DNA from: Sordaria brevicollis
Lineage: Eukaryota > Ascomycota > Sordariomycetes > Sordariales > Sordariaceae
DNA: 64,000 nucleotides
Reading direction: 5' to 3'
Assembly: GCA_033439795.1 (NCBI GenBank)
Contig: JAUTDP010000007.1
Coordinates: forward strand, 620,001-684,000
The notes beneath the pieces were generated by a model. That model had not been told where the DNA came from. It ran no database searches and saw only the letters and a list, made by a program, of their open reading frames with translations. Made by a program: the position numbers and the translations under genes. Within the stretch, counting starts at the first letter, position 1, and every line of letters starts with the position of its first letter. Shown piece after piece: positions 22,678 to 35,600 of this stretch.

Positions 22678-25600
22678 CCTGTTCAATTATCATTGTTAGA
22701 CTCCAGTTCTTTCCTCCGTGGTTCGGATGGACCCATACACCCACCGACCACCACTGCCGAGTACGTAAAACACCCTCCGCCTTCTCCGTAATGGTGGTGG
22801 TCCGTGGTGGTGTTCGATGTGGCCGATGATGGTCCCCGATGGTGACGACCCGCGGGGACACGGGGTTGACCGACCGATTTCCCCGAGCTGAATCCAACCG
22901 CCGTTCTTCCCAAGGCCGAGAAAGGACGTTGAATGGCGACCGTTCATTTGTTTGTGCCTGACCTTCTTTTCCAGGCATAGCATATCCCCCCTTTCTCTTC
23001 ATTTCCACGATCTCCTTTCAACAGATGACCAGTGTACTCGGTACCAAACTTCACCTTCTGACTTGTAATCAAGTCTAACCCCCATCGTAGACAAAGATAG
23101 ATGTTAAACTTCTGAGGCTTGCTAGCCTCTCCTCGCACGCGCCGTTACATACCCCAAACCTAAATTTGCTTGCTCGTTTATCTTCAACCAACGAAGAACC
23201 CTTGTCTATGATCATGATGCCTCTCCCCCTCCTTCAATCCCAAAGTTTACAGGTGCTCCCCCGCTTCGGATCTAAACCCATCCAGTTCATCCATATAGGA
23301 TGCGCAACGTGTCACACGTACTGCACCTAAGCATAACCTTACTCCGGCATTTGGCTCACCAATAGCTTCACCCTTTACAAGCCGAACTAGGTATTCAGGG
23401 GTCCTACACATGTGCGTTGAGTCTTGGCTCAGTTGTCTCGGTTGAGATCTACTATGCAAGTGATAGTGGTGATCTCTGTAGATAAAGTTGAAGAGCTGTG
23501 AAGTTGTGAAGCTGGGATTGGTGTGTGGTATTGTTAAGAAATGCTTGGATGCTTGGCAAATGGTAGATCCTGCCGTCCGCTTCAACCTCGACACTCAACC
23601 CGTTAGCTATGCTACACTACACAATCTCGCTTGATGGCAGTCAACCCAAACTCCTAAAAACCGAAACATATTGAGGAGAAATAAATTTTACCCTCATGTT
23701 CTGACCCAGACTGCACGGGTTCGGTTAGTTGCTTATTCCCATGCTGGGCATAGCATGCGGGTAACCTTATCTCGACCTCGAGCACTGGGCTATCACTATA
23801 CCTGGTGCCCATGGACAGATGATACTGAGAAACATTATTTATCACTCATCTCTCGTTGAGTTGGGCCTCACGCTGGAAAAGATAAAAAAAATATACTCCT
23901 TCATTGTAATACCCTCAGCTTCACCACTGACTTCACTCCTCATACAGATCCCCTATTGTAGAAAGAATTATTACTGCAAAACTCTAGTACTCTGAACGGA
24001 TATACCGAGCTCACATGATGCCCCTTAAACTGCCTCAGACTCCTCATTAAGTCCGAAAACTCAGGTTCATGTTGTTCAACCACACTTCGGGCTGCCGGGT
24101 TCTCAAACGAACCAGAGGGAAGAAATCTTGAACCCCCACGATGATCGCACGAGATCCAGTACGAAGATCCCTATGTACGGTATCTTACACGACAGATATA
24201 TCTAATCTCATCTTGTCTTAGTCCTTCTCATTTCATTCACTTGGGCCGTTACTTCGGGATTTTGATATGTATCATGATCACACCTTGCGTCTTACAGTGG
24301 GGAATTTTCCCTAATTACGCTGTCAATGTCACATATTAACTCTTCTTTTCCATAGGGGGGCTCTGACATAGATCTTACTTTAAAGTGCCCCTAACAGGGA
24401 CAACCTGGGCTCGGTATATAAATGAGGATGGCATATCAAAAAAGGGTGTATCATCAAGATTTCATCTCTTGTCCTGGGCCGTTCGAAACGCATCGCTCAT
24501 CTCCGCCAGGACGGGCGATTCCGAGCCCTAATCATGTATGCCTGTGTCATGCATAAATCAAAGCTACGTACCTCTATGTACCGTGATGTAAGTTTGGCAA
24601 GTGTCTATCTGCTTAATGGTGTCAGGCATGAAAGTGTCCACCATGAGTCGCGTCTGCATGTATGCCTGCCAGTCAGCCAGCCGTCACCTTCTCGCTACTG
24701 CTTTTTGTGCAGACCGAATTTGCACGTCCAGAAATTTCAGGCTTGGATTAAAATCCAAAATGGAAAGAGTAAATGGAGGGAACACTCCCGTCTTCTGGAT
24801 GGTCTGGACTTGGCTTCAATAGGGAGGCACCTACCGTATCTACAGGAAATGGATAGTGACGGTCGAGACTGCTGTTTTTCCACTGCTAATTTCTACCTGT
24901 ATCAATGCTCGCACCTGCTCTTTAACACTTCCTTCCTAAGACGCACTTCCGTTTTGAACCAGAGACCCGCCAGCCGGTGTCTCCTCCCTTTGCGATCATG
25001 ATAGTGGGACTTTCTTCTTGCACCTCACGCGGGGGTAGAAAAGTTTGGAAACCGTTCTACCTTCAATAGTGTCGTCCAGGCGATGAAGTTGCGGATCAGG
25101 AGAAGCGCAGGGGAGAAAGGGGAAAAAATGTCCTTGAAAGAGTGAGTTTGTGTACAGATTTCCATGATAGCAATGCACAAAATTGTATGTTCCTCCTATT
25201 TGTTCATAAATATTGACACCGGTGTGGTTCATCCCAAGTCAGTCTTGAACCCAACCCAAGTGGTTGATTGTCTGTTGAAGTTGATCATGTGGAAAAATCC
25301 TCGCTGTCTTCATCGGCAAGCCCGTACGTAACCAGTCAATCTCCATGGCTTGCAGCGTTAAGATAATTCCTTGCCAGACCGCCATTGCTTGACCTGTTTT
25401 CCTTTGTTTTTGCACATTGATGTCTATTGGAGTGCGGCAGTATTTCCATTTTGCTGTCTTGGAGTGAGATATCCATCTTCTCCTTTCAACCATACTCCAA
25501 TCCCAGACCTATTCCTCCTCTTGTATGTATCACCTGCGTCCCTTTTCTACCATGATCATATGATAAAGATTTCCCAAATCCATGTTCACTTGTATCCCCG

Positions 25601-25707
25601 ATTCCTAAGGACGATATCAACTCCCATCAAGACCTTATTTCGTTCTCCATCCACACACACGCACACATACAATACACAATAAACGTTACACCACATCATT
25701 ACACATA

Positions 25708-25901
25708 CTTGGGGGTGGGCAGGCGGGAACCTTTTGTCCACCCCCTCTTACTAAAGAGGGGGGAAAAAAATTCCGGGACAGCGAAAAACCTTGGGACATC
25801 CAGAACACCTAATAAAACGCTAAGAAATCTATTAGTGCAGCTGAACAACGATGATTTCAACCACGAAACTATTTTCAAAAAATCCAAGAAAAATCCCTAA
25901 G
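25708..25901 (+). repeat. Left arm of the 616-bp element
   Basis: Inverted copy of 26130-26323. Both arms can be translated into the same 60-residue reading frame because they are copies of each other; this is not evidence of coding. Confidence 0.85.
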
Positions 25902-26129
25902 ATTGGAAAGGAGTTCCGAAAGCCATTTTCAAAGTTATATCGATTTTAGTAAGGTTGGGAAGAAGAAAACTAGAAGAAAGGCGTTGAACAACTATGGAAT
26001 TGGCGATCCGTTTTGCGCATGCCCTCTTCTGATTTTGGTTCCAACAACTACCTTTTGAGCTACCATTTCCTTACCCTTTGGAATTGAATCTTAAGAATGA
26101 GAAATTATCTTTCCAATATCTAAAAGACA

Positions 26130-26323
26130 CTTCGAGATTTTTCTTAGATTTTTTGAAAATAATTTCATAGCTGAAATCATCGTTGTTCAGCTGCACTAAC
26201 AGATTTCTTAGCGTTTTATTAGGTGTTCTGGTTGTCCCAAGGTTTTTCGCTGTCCCGGAATTTTTTTCCCCCCTCTTTAGTAAGAGGGGGTGGACAAAAG
26301 GTTCCCGCCTGCCCACCCCCAAG
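26130..26323 (-). repeat. Right arm of the 616-bp element
   Basis: Inverted copy of 25708-25901, ending CCCCCAAG followed by TA. Confidence 0.85.
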
Positions 26324-26325
26324 TA

Positions 26326-26726
26326 AACGAAACATCACACATAAAATCGCTTGCACGCATCACTCAAAGTCAATAACACGCACACACACCAATAAACACG
26401 TGTGAAAAGAATGATTTTCTCCGAAATGTCAAGATCATTGTGGGTGTAGGACGATGTAGCTGCCTATCCCACTCACGATGCCCTGAACCTAAATGTTTAG
26501 AACGCCCTGAGCCTGCCCCCCTTTCCCAGTAACGCCGCGCTTTGGAATAAAATACAGACAGATGAGATGATAATGATGCTGACTCCCCAAGGAAAACAAC
26601 ATCCATAGAGATAAGAAAAAGGAAAGAATAGTTTGTTTGTGGATAACGATGAGTTTGTGTGTTATGTTATCTCTTGCTGTAGTATGTTTGGAGTGATTCC
26701 GCTTTTACGAGAGCCACGACATCCGT
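26326..26726. other. 3' intergenic region of the kinase gene
   Basis: No gene. Short CA-rich tracts lie at 26340-26400. The rest probably holds the kinase 3' UTR. Confidence 0.5.
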
Positions 26727-29700
26727 CTACTGATCCACTGAACGAGAGAGTGGACGAGGGGTAGGCTCTTCATCTGCTTCGCCGGCCTCCTCATCTAGCT
26801 TCGGCAAAGACAGTTGGCGGGGCGTTTGCTCAACATGGAAGCTGTGCTTGCCCTCTGTCGCCGACTTGAGGTCGGGCGGTGTCGTGACAGTGGTGGCAGG
26901 GCCGACTCCCTCGTCGGCTACAGCTGCGTTAAGAGCCAGTGTCGCCTCTGCGGTGTCAACGACAAGCGGAGGGAGTTCCATTTGCACATCGGTAACGGGA
27001 GTAACAAGCTGGGCTGTCGGTGGTCCGAGCGTAGCGCTACTGGTGCTCTCAGAATCGCCGGCGGTCATGCTGTCGTGACTGTTTGCCCGCATCATTTCGA
27101 TTCCCAACTTCGACGATGGTAACGTAGATTTGGGGCGATGATGCTTGGAAGGATGCGGTTCCTGTCCTGGGTTCGCCTGACCGGCACCAAGCTCCTCATC
27201 CTCGTCATCGGCAGAGTCGATGCAGCCCTCAAGCCTGCGCTTTTCGATGGACTCTCGTCTTGCTCTCAACTTCTCGAGAGACCGCTGCGGCACTGGACCT
27301 TTCGTTTTGCCTGCCAAGTGTTCCATCTGCGCTGGGGCCGACTGCTGCGTGACTAACGGTGCGTGTACTGGGGGTTTGGATCCATCGTTGTCGGTAACTA
27401 CAACGTTCTCTGGGCCTGAGATACCAAGCCCACCTTCACTCCAGTCACCGGTGGCCTTGCGACTAACGACTACAGGGATGTCATCCGTTGCTACGGATTC
27501 CGAGTCACCAAAGGTTGAGCAAGTTGACTCTCCCCTGACGCTACCACCAGAATGGACCGTGTATTTCGAAGAGCCGGATGCGGACACCGGGCTGTCTTCT
27601 AGGCGCAGGCTTTCTTGTCGAAGACCAGATGGTATGGGCGGTGGTAAGCCTAGCGACAACATCTGGGCCTGGCCGGGCGAAGCAGGCTTCCACTGGCAGA
27701 AACTGCTCAGGACCTCACTCAGCTTCGAAGAACTGATTGGCTTCTCTATAAGCGAATCGAAGTAATGCGGAGCGTGAAGTTCCTTAAGGTATGCCGTGAT
27801 AGCAACGATCGGAGTATGGTGGTTTTTGTTCTTGGTTTCTCGGACCATTCGAGCAACGTCGGAGCCGTTGATGACTGGTAGCTTGAACTCCATAAAGATG
27901 ATGTCAAACTTGATGTCACTCAAAGCATATCGACAGGCTTCCTGGCCGGTTGACGCCGAAATCGTCCGGCAGCGTAGCTTTTCCAAGAGCTTCTCCATCA
28001 CCATGCGAGAAACCGGGTGGTCTTCGCAGATCAACACATCCAGCGGTCGGAACATGGGTCCATCCAAAACCTGTGACATCCGTCTGGAGCTCTGACGTCG
28101 GCGCTGTACCCGAAGAAGTGCGTTGGCCTTATCCCCTTCGGTGTCAGATGACGATGGCGACATATCGAAGACCTGACTCCTGCGCTTGTGATGAGCCAGA
28201 ATGTCGGCAGAGATCGGGCTGCCACTGCCTTCTTGAGAACCGACAGTGAGGGAGCGAGCACGACCTGTAGACGGACTGCTGGTGTTTCGAGGGCTTGATA
28301 TCATGTTGTGTCCAGGAACAGTCTTTTGCGGCGAGAGAGGTAGAGGAGGCAAGACAAGCCGCCCGCTTGACGGGGAAGACGCAGACATCGTTGTTGCCGC
28401 CTTCTGGAAAGTAGGCGGAACACGTGGCCCTTCCACAGCAGGCTGGATTGGGGTTCCTGATTGGTGTGACAGGCTGGAAGAGTTACTGGACGCCTTGCGT
28501 CGACCTTCTGCACCTTGACCAGCCACAAAAGACACAAGGAGGGGTGAAGAAGGCTGCGAAGCTCTGCTTGGGGAGTTTGAATGTCCAACACCAGAAGGTG
28601 ATTGGGGACGCTGAGACGCTTTTGCAGCAGAAAGCGTCCTCTGAACGGGGTTGGCGATAACTGGACTACCTTCCAAGGCGCCAATTTGACCAGGAGTACT
28701 GATGGAGCTCAACCCCCCAGGACTAATGGGCTTGGTCTGAGACTCCGCAGCCTCTGCCCGTAGTCGTTGAATGACATCTTTGTTCGCCTTCTCGAGAACA
28801 GTCAGGTTTTTGAACGAAAAGTTACCGAAGTCATCTGCAGCAACTGGCTCGCTCAAGCGCCTGCTCTTCAGATCGCGAACATGAGGGGGGATGTGAAGCG
28901 GCATCAAGCCTCGTTTCACCGTGTTTATGTTGGAGTTGACCTGGGACCTAACCTTTGCCAACGCATCATGAGGTCGATCATGATAATCAGTCGCTGGGGC
29001 TGAGCTAGGAGGCGAAGATTGGTCTTCCATTTCCTCAGCAAATGACTGGAGGACGGCACCACGAGAATCAAAGTATTCAGTGTCTTCTGGATGCTCGGGT
29101 TGGGGAACGAACTGAGCATCATCTTGCAACAATGTATCCCATTTGACACCCTCGAACCACGGGTGACTGCGGATCTCCTCGCCCCCTGACTGAAACTTGT
29201 CTTCGCGGTTCGCCCCAAGCCGCTGATGAGGATCCGAGCACAACAACTTGTTGATCAGATCTTTGGCCTCTGGCGAGACTTCCATGTCACTATCATCTGG
29301 AAACTCCAATCTGCGAGCCAAGATGTTCTCAAAGACTTGTTCTGCCTCAGGGGCGTGGAATGGGGGGATACCGTAGAGAAACTCGTACATGATGCATCCA
29401 ACGGACCACCAATCACTTGTCTCGTCTTGGGGCTCTCCTCTGATGGTTTCCGGGGCTAGGTAATCGGGTGTTCCAACGAAGCGGCGATTGGTGTCCTCAG
29501 GGTCGAAAAGTGCCCAATTCGGCGGGGGCATATGAGGCTGTTGTGGTGGTGTGCCTCTGTTAGCGTCTATGCTGCTGTGCGTGGTTGCATGGGACAAGGA
29601 GACGAAGTCGGGGGATGCACCCTCGTCGGCCTCGCTACGCTCTCCAGGAGATTGAACAGCTTGTGGTGGAACAGTATGGGTGTCGTTCAATGATAGGTTA

Positions 29701-32674
29701 GGGAGCATATGCGATAGTGCCTCGCTGCCACCACTGTCACTGCGATGCGCGGACAAACGCCGTGGCTCTTGAGACAACACTCCGAGGTTGAAATATGATG
29801 GCTGTCCTAGGCTGGCGCCGTAGTCGCTCGGCGTCATTTGCGGGGTCGAGAGAGGCGAAGGATTGCGAGCATGGACGTCGAGAGAAGTAGAACGAGATGA
29901 TGCGATCGAGGAAGATCGAACAAAGGGGCCTTGCTTAAGCAAGTCCGGAGCTGCGTCGGCGCCATTGTTGAGAGCACGCTTCTGTCGACCAATGAGACCC
30001 ATGCGCGATAGGCCAAAGTCAGTCAACTTCAAGTGTCCCTTCTGATCAATAAGAAGATTGTCGGGCTTTAGGTCACGATGTACGATGCCCCGACTGTGGA
30101 GGTGTTCGACACCGAGGATAACCTCACCGAGATACTTCTTCACCCAGTCTTCGGGCAGACCTCCCAGTACTTTGATCAATGACGCACAGTCACCACCATT
30201 CAAATATTCCATCACCAGGTAGAGGTAGTCCTTGCTTGAAAACGTCCAGTACAGCTTCGCGACAAAATCGCTTTCGCCCTGCCACATCATAATGGCGCGT
30301 TCCGCCTTGACGTTGGTGACCTGATTTTTGGCTACCATGTCGGCCTTCTTCAAGACCTTGATCGCAAAGTATTCGCCGGTCGACTTTTTCTTCGATAGAT
30401 AGACACTTCCGAACGCACCCTTGCTGATGGGTTTAATGATCTCGAAATCTTTGATCGATGGCGGAACTGCTTTGGCTTGTGGGGCGCTAACAACCGCACT
30501 GAGACGGGGCGATGGTGGAGGTCTGAATCCAAGATCCCCGGTCGATGCAGACACGGCTGCCGAGGATTGTCGCCGGTGATGGTGGATACTGGGAGGGTTG
30601 GGGGAAGTGAACTCACTGCTCGGCAGCATCGGCGATGCTTCGGGCGAAACCAAGCTATCCGAAGGGAATTGTAGATTACGTGGTTTGTGAAGTCGGAGCG
30701 GCGACGACGGTGGTCCGTTGCGAGACGGTGATTCCTGTCTTCGAGGGGATATCGTTCCTGGAAGAATGAGGCTCCTTCGATGGTGTTGTCGTGAACTAGC
30801 ATGCCGGCGGAGGTCACTAAACTCGGACAGCGGCGATTCCGTTCGGGTTGGCATCCTTGAGGCAACGGAAGATGACCTAACGCTTCCGCCATCGCTGTCG
30901 CCAGCGTCGCTTTCCAGCAGCATGGATTCTCGTCTCGATTGGGTTGCGCTGGTCAAGTTACCGAGTGTTCCCCGGTTGGATCGAGGTGTAGGGCATTCTT
31001 TCGGGCTGCTGGATCGCGTAGACTTAATCGACATTGACAGTCGGCGGCTGCGGCGATCTCCCGGAATGTGGGCCTTTTCCAAAGCCATTGCTAGTGTTGA
31101 AGGAGCATCGAATGACCCGGGGAATATGCCCTCCTCCTGTGCAGGCGTCGCTTCTTCGTCCTCGGTCTGCTCGAACTCGGCTTCTTCTTCTTCCTCTTCG
31201 GTAGAATCACTGAGTCTGCCAGCGGCTATCTTGGCAGCCCTCCGCATAGCCTCATCAATGCAGTCCTGGACCATGATAGCAAACTCGATTCGAATTCTCT
31301 CGGCATATTCAAGAATCCTGCGATGGCGAAATACTGCTTCAACCTTGGCCTTAGCAACGGTCTCTGTGTCAGTACATAGCAGTGCAAGACCTTGTTCTTG
31401 CTCGAGTGTGTTCGTGCCGGGTGTTTCCCATTGCATCACCTGAGAAATACGGCCCTCTGACTGGGGCGACTGCGTACGAAATTCTGCCGGGTTATGCGTA
31501 GACTCTTTGATAGCAGGAGTGCTGATCTCAATCGCGGTGTCGCATAAATCAAGGAGCAGCTCCACAATCCTGGCTTGCGGTCGACGGATAGCAAAGGACC
31601 TGGCTCTCGAGTGTCCGAACCCGGACGATCTATCCCTGGAGCGGCCCGAATTCGAACTTGGGGATGAAGTTCCAGGGGACGACGTCGTCGATGTCGGAGG
31701 ACCAATCGGCATGCCTTTGTACTCAGCAATCGGGAGATTAGCCGGGTCTCCAATCAAGGTGCGGCTGTGACGCGCCTCGAGGGCATCGAGTACTTTGACA
31801 ATGGCGTGACGGTGGTCGATCAGGCTTTCCTGGGCCATCTGGACATCCATTTCCGCTCGGTGCTCCTGCAGACATAAATCTGTGTGCTTTTCGAACCACC
31901 AAGGCTGGATTTGGCGTTCGCAAATACGGCAGAGCACGGGTGCTGGCGGAGGATGGGCATTGGGGTCATCTAGTCCGGACTCTGCAAGTCGGGTTAGATA
32001 GCTAGCAAGAACTTCAGCTCCCGAGCCGAGGGATTCTACGATGAAGGCTGGTAGATCAATTTTGATCTCTCGCGGTGTTGTCCATGGCCGTATCATCCAC
32101 ATGGTCTATGACAGAAGATGGAGTTAGAATCATCAAGTTGGTAGGAGCAGTATTATTTGCCTGCGTCTCTGACAGATATTCACATAGGAAAGCGTGGATC
32201 GTGTTCACTTACATGACTGTCCTTGCCAGAGGCGCCATCGTAAACCATAATACCTTGTGCCTCCACGTCAATGATTGTTGGCTCTTCGGTTGGCTCGAGT
32301 GGAAGCAACCGGGACAATGGGCCGACCTGAACAGCAAAGCGGATGAACTTGGATTTCGAGTCGTCCTTTTGCATGGATTCGGTCACATCGGCGAAGATGG
32401 ATTTGTTGTCACTGACGATCAGATCTGCAATAGCAGTTCCTGTGACTTCTTCGGGCTGGGTTCCGACCACATCAACCCACGACGGACTAACCCATCGGAT
32501 AGTGCCGTCTAGGTTGAGGTCCATGATGACATTTAGGGTCTGTTCGGCGGCCTCTCGAAGATCCTCCCTCTCCTCGCGGATATTTTCGCTGATGGTTCGC
32601 TCCATCTTGCCAGCCCTGAGCGACGATACGGCCGGCGGAGCCAGTAGGCTCGGGGCTTTTGGTTGTTCCTCCAT
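26727..32674 (-). CDS. rim15: Rim15-like PAS/AGC kinase/receiver protein
   Basis: Exon 1 (32674-32213) joins exon 2 (32105-26727) through GTAAGT...CATAG in phase 0, giving about 1946 residues. Domains in order: a PAS-like domain (about 40-120, VIMDLNLDGTIRWVSPSW); a C2HC finger near 210-233 (CRICERQIQPWWFEKHTDLC); and an AGC kinase from about 705 to 1140 with GAFGSVY, AIKVLKK, HRDLKPDN and DFG. About 170 residues are inserted before GTPDYLAPE, as in Rim15, Cek1 and MAST-type kinases. A response-regulator receiver domain follows at about 1507-1626 (LICEDHPVSR, VAITAY, IEKPI). The phosphoacceptor position reads IIFMEFKLP, Glu near residue 1560 in place of Asp. Rim15 in yeast integrates TOR and PKA nutrient signals and drives quiescence. 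In Neurospora I believe the orthologue is called stk-10. It is divergent to the bZIP gene across 7.8 kb. Confidence 0.95.
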
Positions 32675-35600
32675 GATGACTGAGTTGAACGACGGGGGGA
32701 GGTCAGGTTATTGTAGGACCATCTGATGTGATCTTATAGTGAGGCAACAAAGGTAGGCAGAACTGGAGTATTTCGGCGAAGAAGGCGGCGACGGGCAAAG
32801 TTCCGTAGAAAAGGGGCTTGGGATACTGAAGAGGAAGTGGAAGCTGAGGCTAGACTCGTATGGTTGGCGTGCTTGCTTCTCGTTGACTTTTCTTGTCGAA
32901 GGACGTCCGGAGTGGAGCCGGGGGCTTGTCTGGCAGACGTGCCAGAGCTAGAGCGCAGCAGGAGCCTGAGACATAATGTGGTTTCTTGGCCTAAAGTATG
33001 TCGCCGTCGTCTAGTACGCAGGTAGTCTGGATATCGTCGGATTGGGTAGGTTGCGGGTTCAGGTCGTGTTCGTGGTTGGGTCGGGTGTGGTGGTTATCGT
33101 GGTTCGTGGTCGGGTAGGGTGGGAGGTGAGGTGTCGTTGAACCGTGGTTGTTGGGCCAAGTGCCAGTGCCGGGTGCAGGTTACAGCAAGCAGCAGGAACG
33201 TACGGCAATCGGGACCAGGCGGGCAATAGACCGACTGGCGTAGACCGTCGTGCGTAAGGTCGGATGCAGTGCTATGTCCTATGTAGGTAGGCACGCTCAG
33301 CACGTGAAGACAGAAATAGAAGATGTCGAGGCAGTATATGGAATACTGCGAGAAATCGTCAAAGAATGACTGAGTCTGGTTGTTGTCGACAACAGGGCAG
33401 CGGACACTGCAACACTTTTCTTCGTTGAGAAGGTTAACGAACAGGGGTTTTGGGTCGGAGGTGTATGGTAAGTGGAAAGTGAGTGCGGTCAATTTTGGGC
33501 AAGCGAGACGAAGCTTCGATTGGAAGATTGGAAGATTGTTGGCTGCGAGGGTAGAGATAGGTATGGTGGAAGGAAGGTAGCGCTGGGGGGAGCCGCCGAT
33601 TCCGTTCTCCGTGATCCGCGATCGAGTTTCGGTGCTGTGGGACAGATCCCGAGGGCAATTGATGGGCGAAAAGACAGAATCAAGGGGGAAAGTGGCCCGG
33701 TGATGGACGTCGGGTTGTCAATTGTCGATGTCGTCGTCTTCGGAGTCGTCAGTCGTTCACAAGGATGTGCCCAGAGGAAGGAGGTGGATTCTGGTGCACT
33801 TTGTGGATATGGTGCCGTTGGTGGTGCTTCCACTTCACTGTTCCCGGTGGACTCTCCAGTCTCCAAGCTGCTGCCGCGGACTGTCCGCGGTGGTGTTGCC
33901 GTCGACCCGTCCACTGGAAGTGCGCAAGTTGCAAGAAAGTGTCGCCCACTGCCGTTCCGTGACTCGCTCGAGTGGAGCCGTCCCGTGGTTCCAGAATGGA
34001 AAGCTAAAGTGGGGCCCTCTTTGTTTCGCTTCCCGTCCGTGACAGCGGCAGTTTCTCTTTTTTTGCTCGCTTTCCAAACGCCGACAAATTGAAAAGTGAA
34101 AGCTGGATACAGGGAACAGAGATCACGAAAAAGAGATGGGAGAACACAATGGATACACTTGAGGAAAACTGAGCGGATGGAAGCGGTAAGAAGGGATGGT
34201 GACAGAACGTCCAACTAGTACTGTAACTAGTAACTTCTCCAAGCTTGGGCCATTTCGTTGATTTACACGGAACAAAACTTTGCAACTGCGCCTCCCCCCA
34301 ACTCCCAAGTTATTGCTCGGTACAAGAAAGTGTGGTGGTGCGTGCTCTGCCGTGCTCTGCTGTGCTCTTCGTTTCTTTTTCTGTCCCGGCATTGGAACAC
34401 AAGACTCTTCCATCTCGTCTCTAAGCACACCGTTTTTTTCCATCACCACATTTCACCACCTACCGTGACATTGTGAGCGCTACGTAAGGCATTGACGTAT
34501 CCACGCACCATCATCAGCACCTCTTTGGTACCTACGCGCATACAAGAACACCCACAGAGAACAGCGCGTTTTGTGAGGGCCGCAACAGGCGTGAACAGAG
34601 TACCATTCAATCTTGGGGTGCTTCGAGAGCGGGGGGATGAGCTCAAAGCTGGCCAATCAGACGCGCAGCTGCTTTCACTTGGCTGCTTGATGGGACACGA
34701 TGACGGGACGGAACCTATCGTCGACCACACTCCGAGACTCCCAACCATCAATCATTGACCATCCAAAGAACTGGCTACGTCTTGGGTCGACGTTGATTCT
34801 CGAGCCATCAACACCACCTCAGGGGCTGTCGAATATTCTTTGGGTGTCCAAGAGTAGTACAGGTCACGCTACCAGGTTACCAACCACTTTCATCCGAAAC
34901 CTGCCCATCATCGAAAGGTGCAGTTTATTCGAAATGATGGAGCTTTTGTTTGAGCTCGGCTTGTACTGCTTGTCTGATATCGGCTATACAGTACCATATA
35001 CCTGATAAAGGCAAGCAGCAAACATGTCATATCAAGGTGGGTTTGTACTTTGTTTGCCGGGTCAAAGAAGCTGATCAACTCGAGTCGTCATCGTCGATCT
35101 ACTAGCTCAAGAACTAAAGTATCATCTGGATGGAGTCATTCCGAACCGATATTTCATGGAGAGGGAAACTGATAGACCAGGCAACTCCAGCATTTAGGCC
35201 TTTGAAATTGTCCGGTTGAGGTGGAATTTGACGTCTGGTGATTCCTTCCCTAATAGCACCAAAATCTGACCGATGCTTGCCGTGGGCGGTGAGAAAGAAA
35301 GAACCTATTGTGTTTTCCCTTCAGTTCCCAGGCTCTACCCAGGTTCTACTTACCCCGCCAAATCCCACCAATGTCAAGTACCTATCACCGCCTGCGACAT
35401 TGTAAGTTTTCAGACGGGTCACGTTCTTGTCTTGCATTTCCACTTCGGGTTCTTCCACTTCATCCCAGACCCCAGTTCCTTAACAACGATTTCCGCGAAC
35501 AACCCCGGGATGCCATTGAAACGAAGAAGAAAGAGACGTCAAGGTTCAGACACCTGACGTTCCCATCATATCTGCATTGGGTTGCCTGTCTGTCTATCTT

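Larger units (their letters stand above)
18939..25705. other. Gene-poor 6.8-kb stretch
   Basis: This is the upstream region of the transporter followed by sequence with no recognisable gene. Two long overlapping frames at 21463-22437 (+, 324 codons) and 22139-23008 (-, 289 codons) lack domains and look compositional. From about 23.1 kb the sequence becomes AT-richer, with no obvious relic of a transposon protein. Minor simple repeats are listed separately. Confidence 0.4.
25708..26323. mobile_element. 616-bp foldback/MITE-like element
   Basis: Two inverted arms of 194 bp (25708-25901 and 26130-26323) differ at about ten positions by eye and flank about 230 bp of unrelated AT-rich sequence. 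The ends read CTTGGGGGTGGG...CCCACCCCCAAG and are bordered on both sides by TA (25706-25707 and 26324-26325), the target duplication of Tc1/mariner-type elements. Each arm has an internal hairpin, CCCCCTCTT-ACTA-AAGAGGGGG. Most arm differences are C/T or G/A transitions and lie toward the inner ends, which would fit mild RIP or ordinary decay. No transposase frame is present, so it is non-autonomous. Confidence 0.85.

Noticed and set aside
25709..26322. Two identical small proteins starting MGVGRREP on opposite strands
   Set aside because: They are translations of the two inverted arms of the 616-bp element; identity is explained by the repeat, not by coding.
33472..34214. Overlapping frames of 206 and 241 codons upstream of the kinase
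   Set aside because: They are complements of each other without domain, start context or splice support; treated as leader or intergenic DNA.
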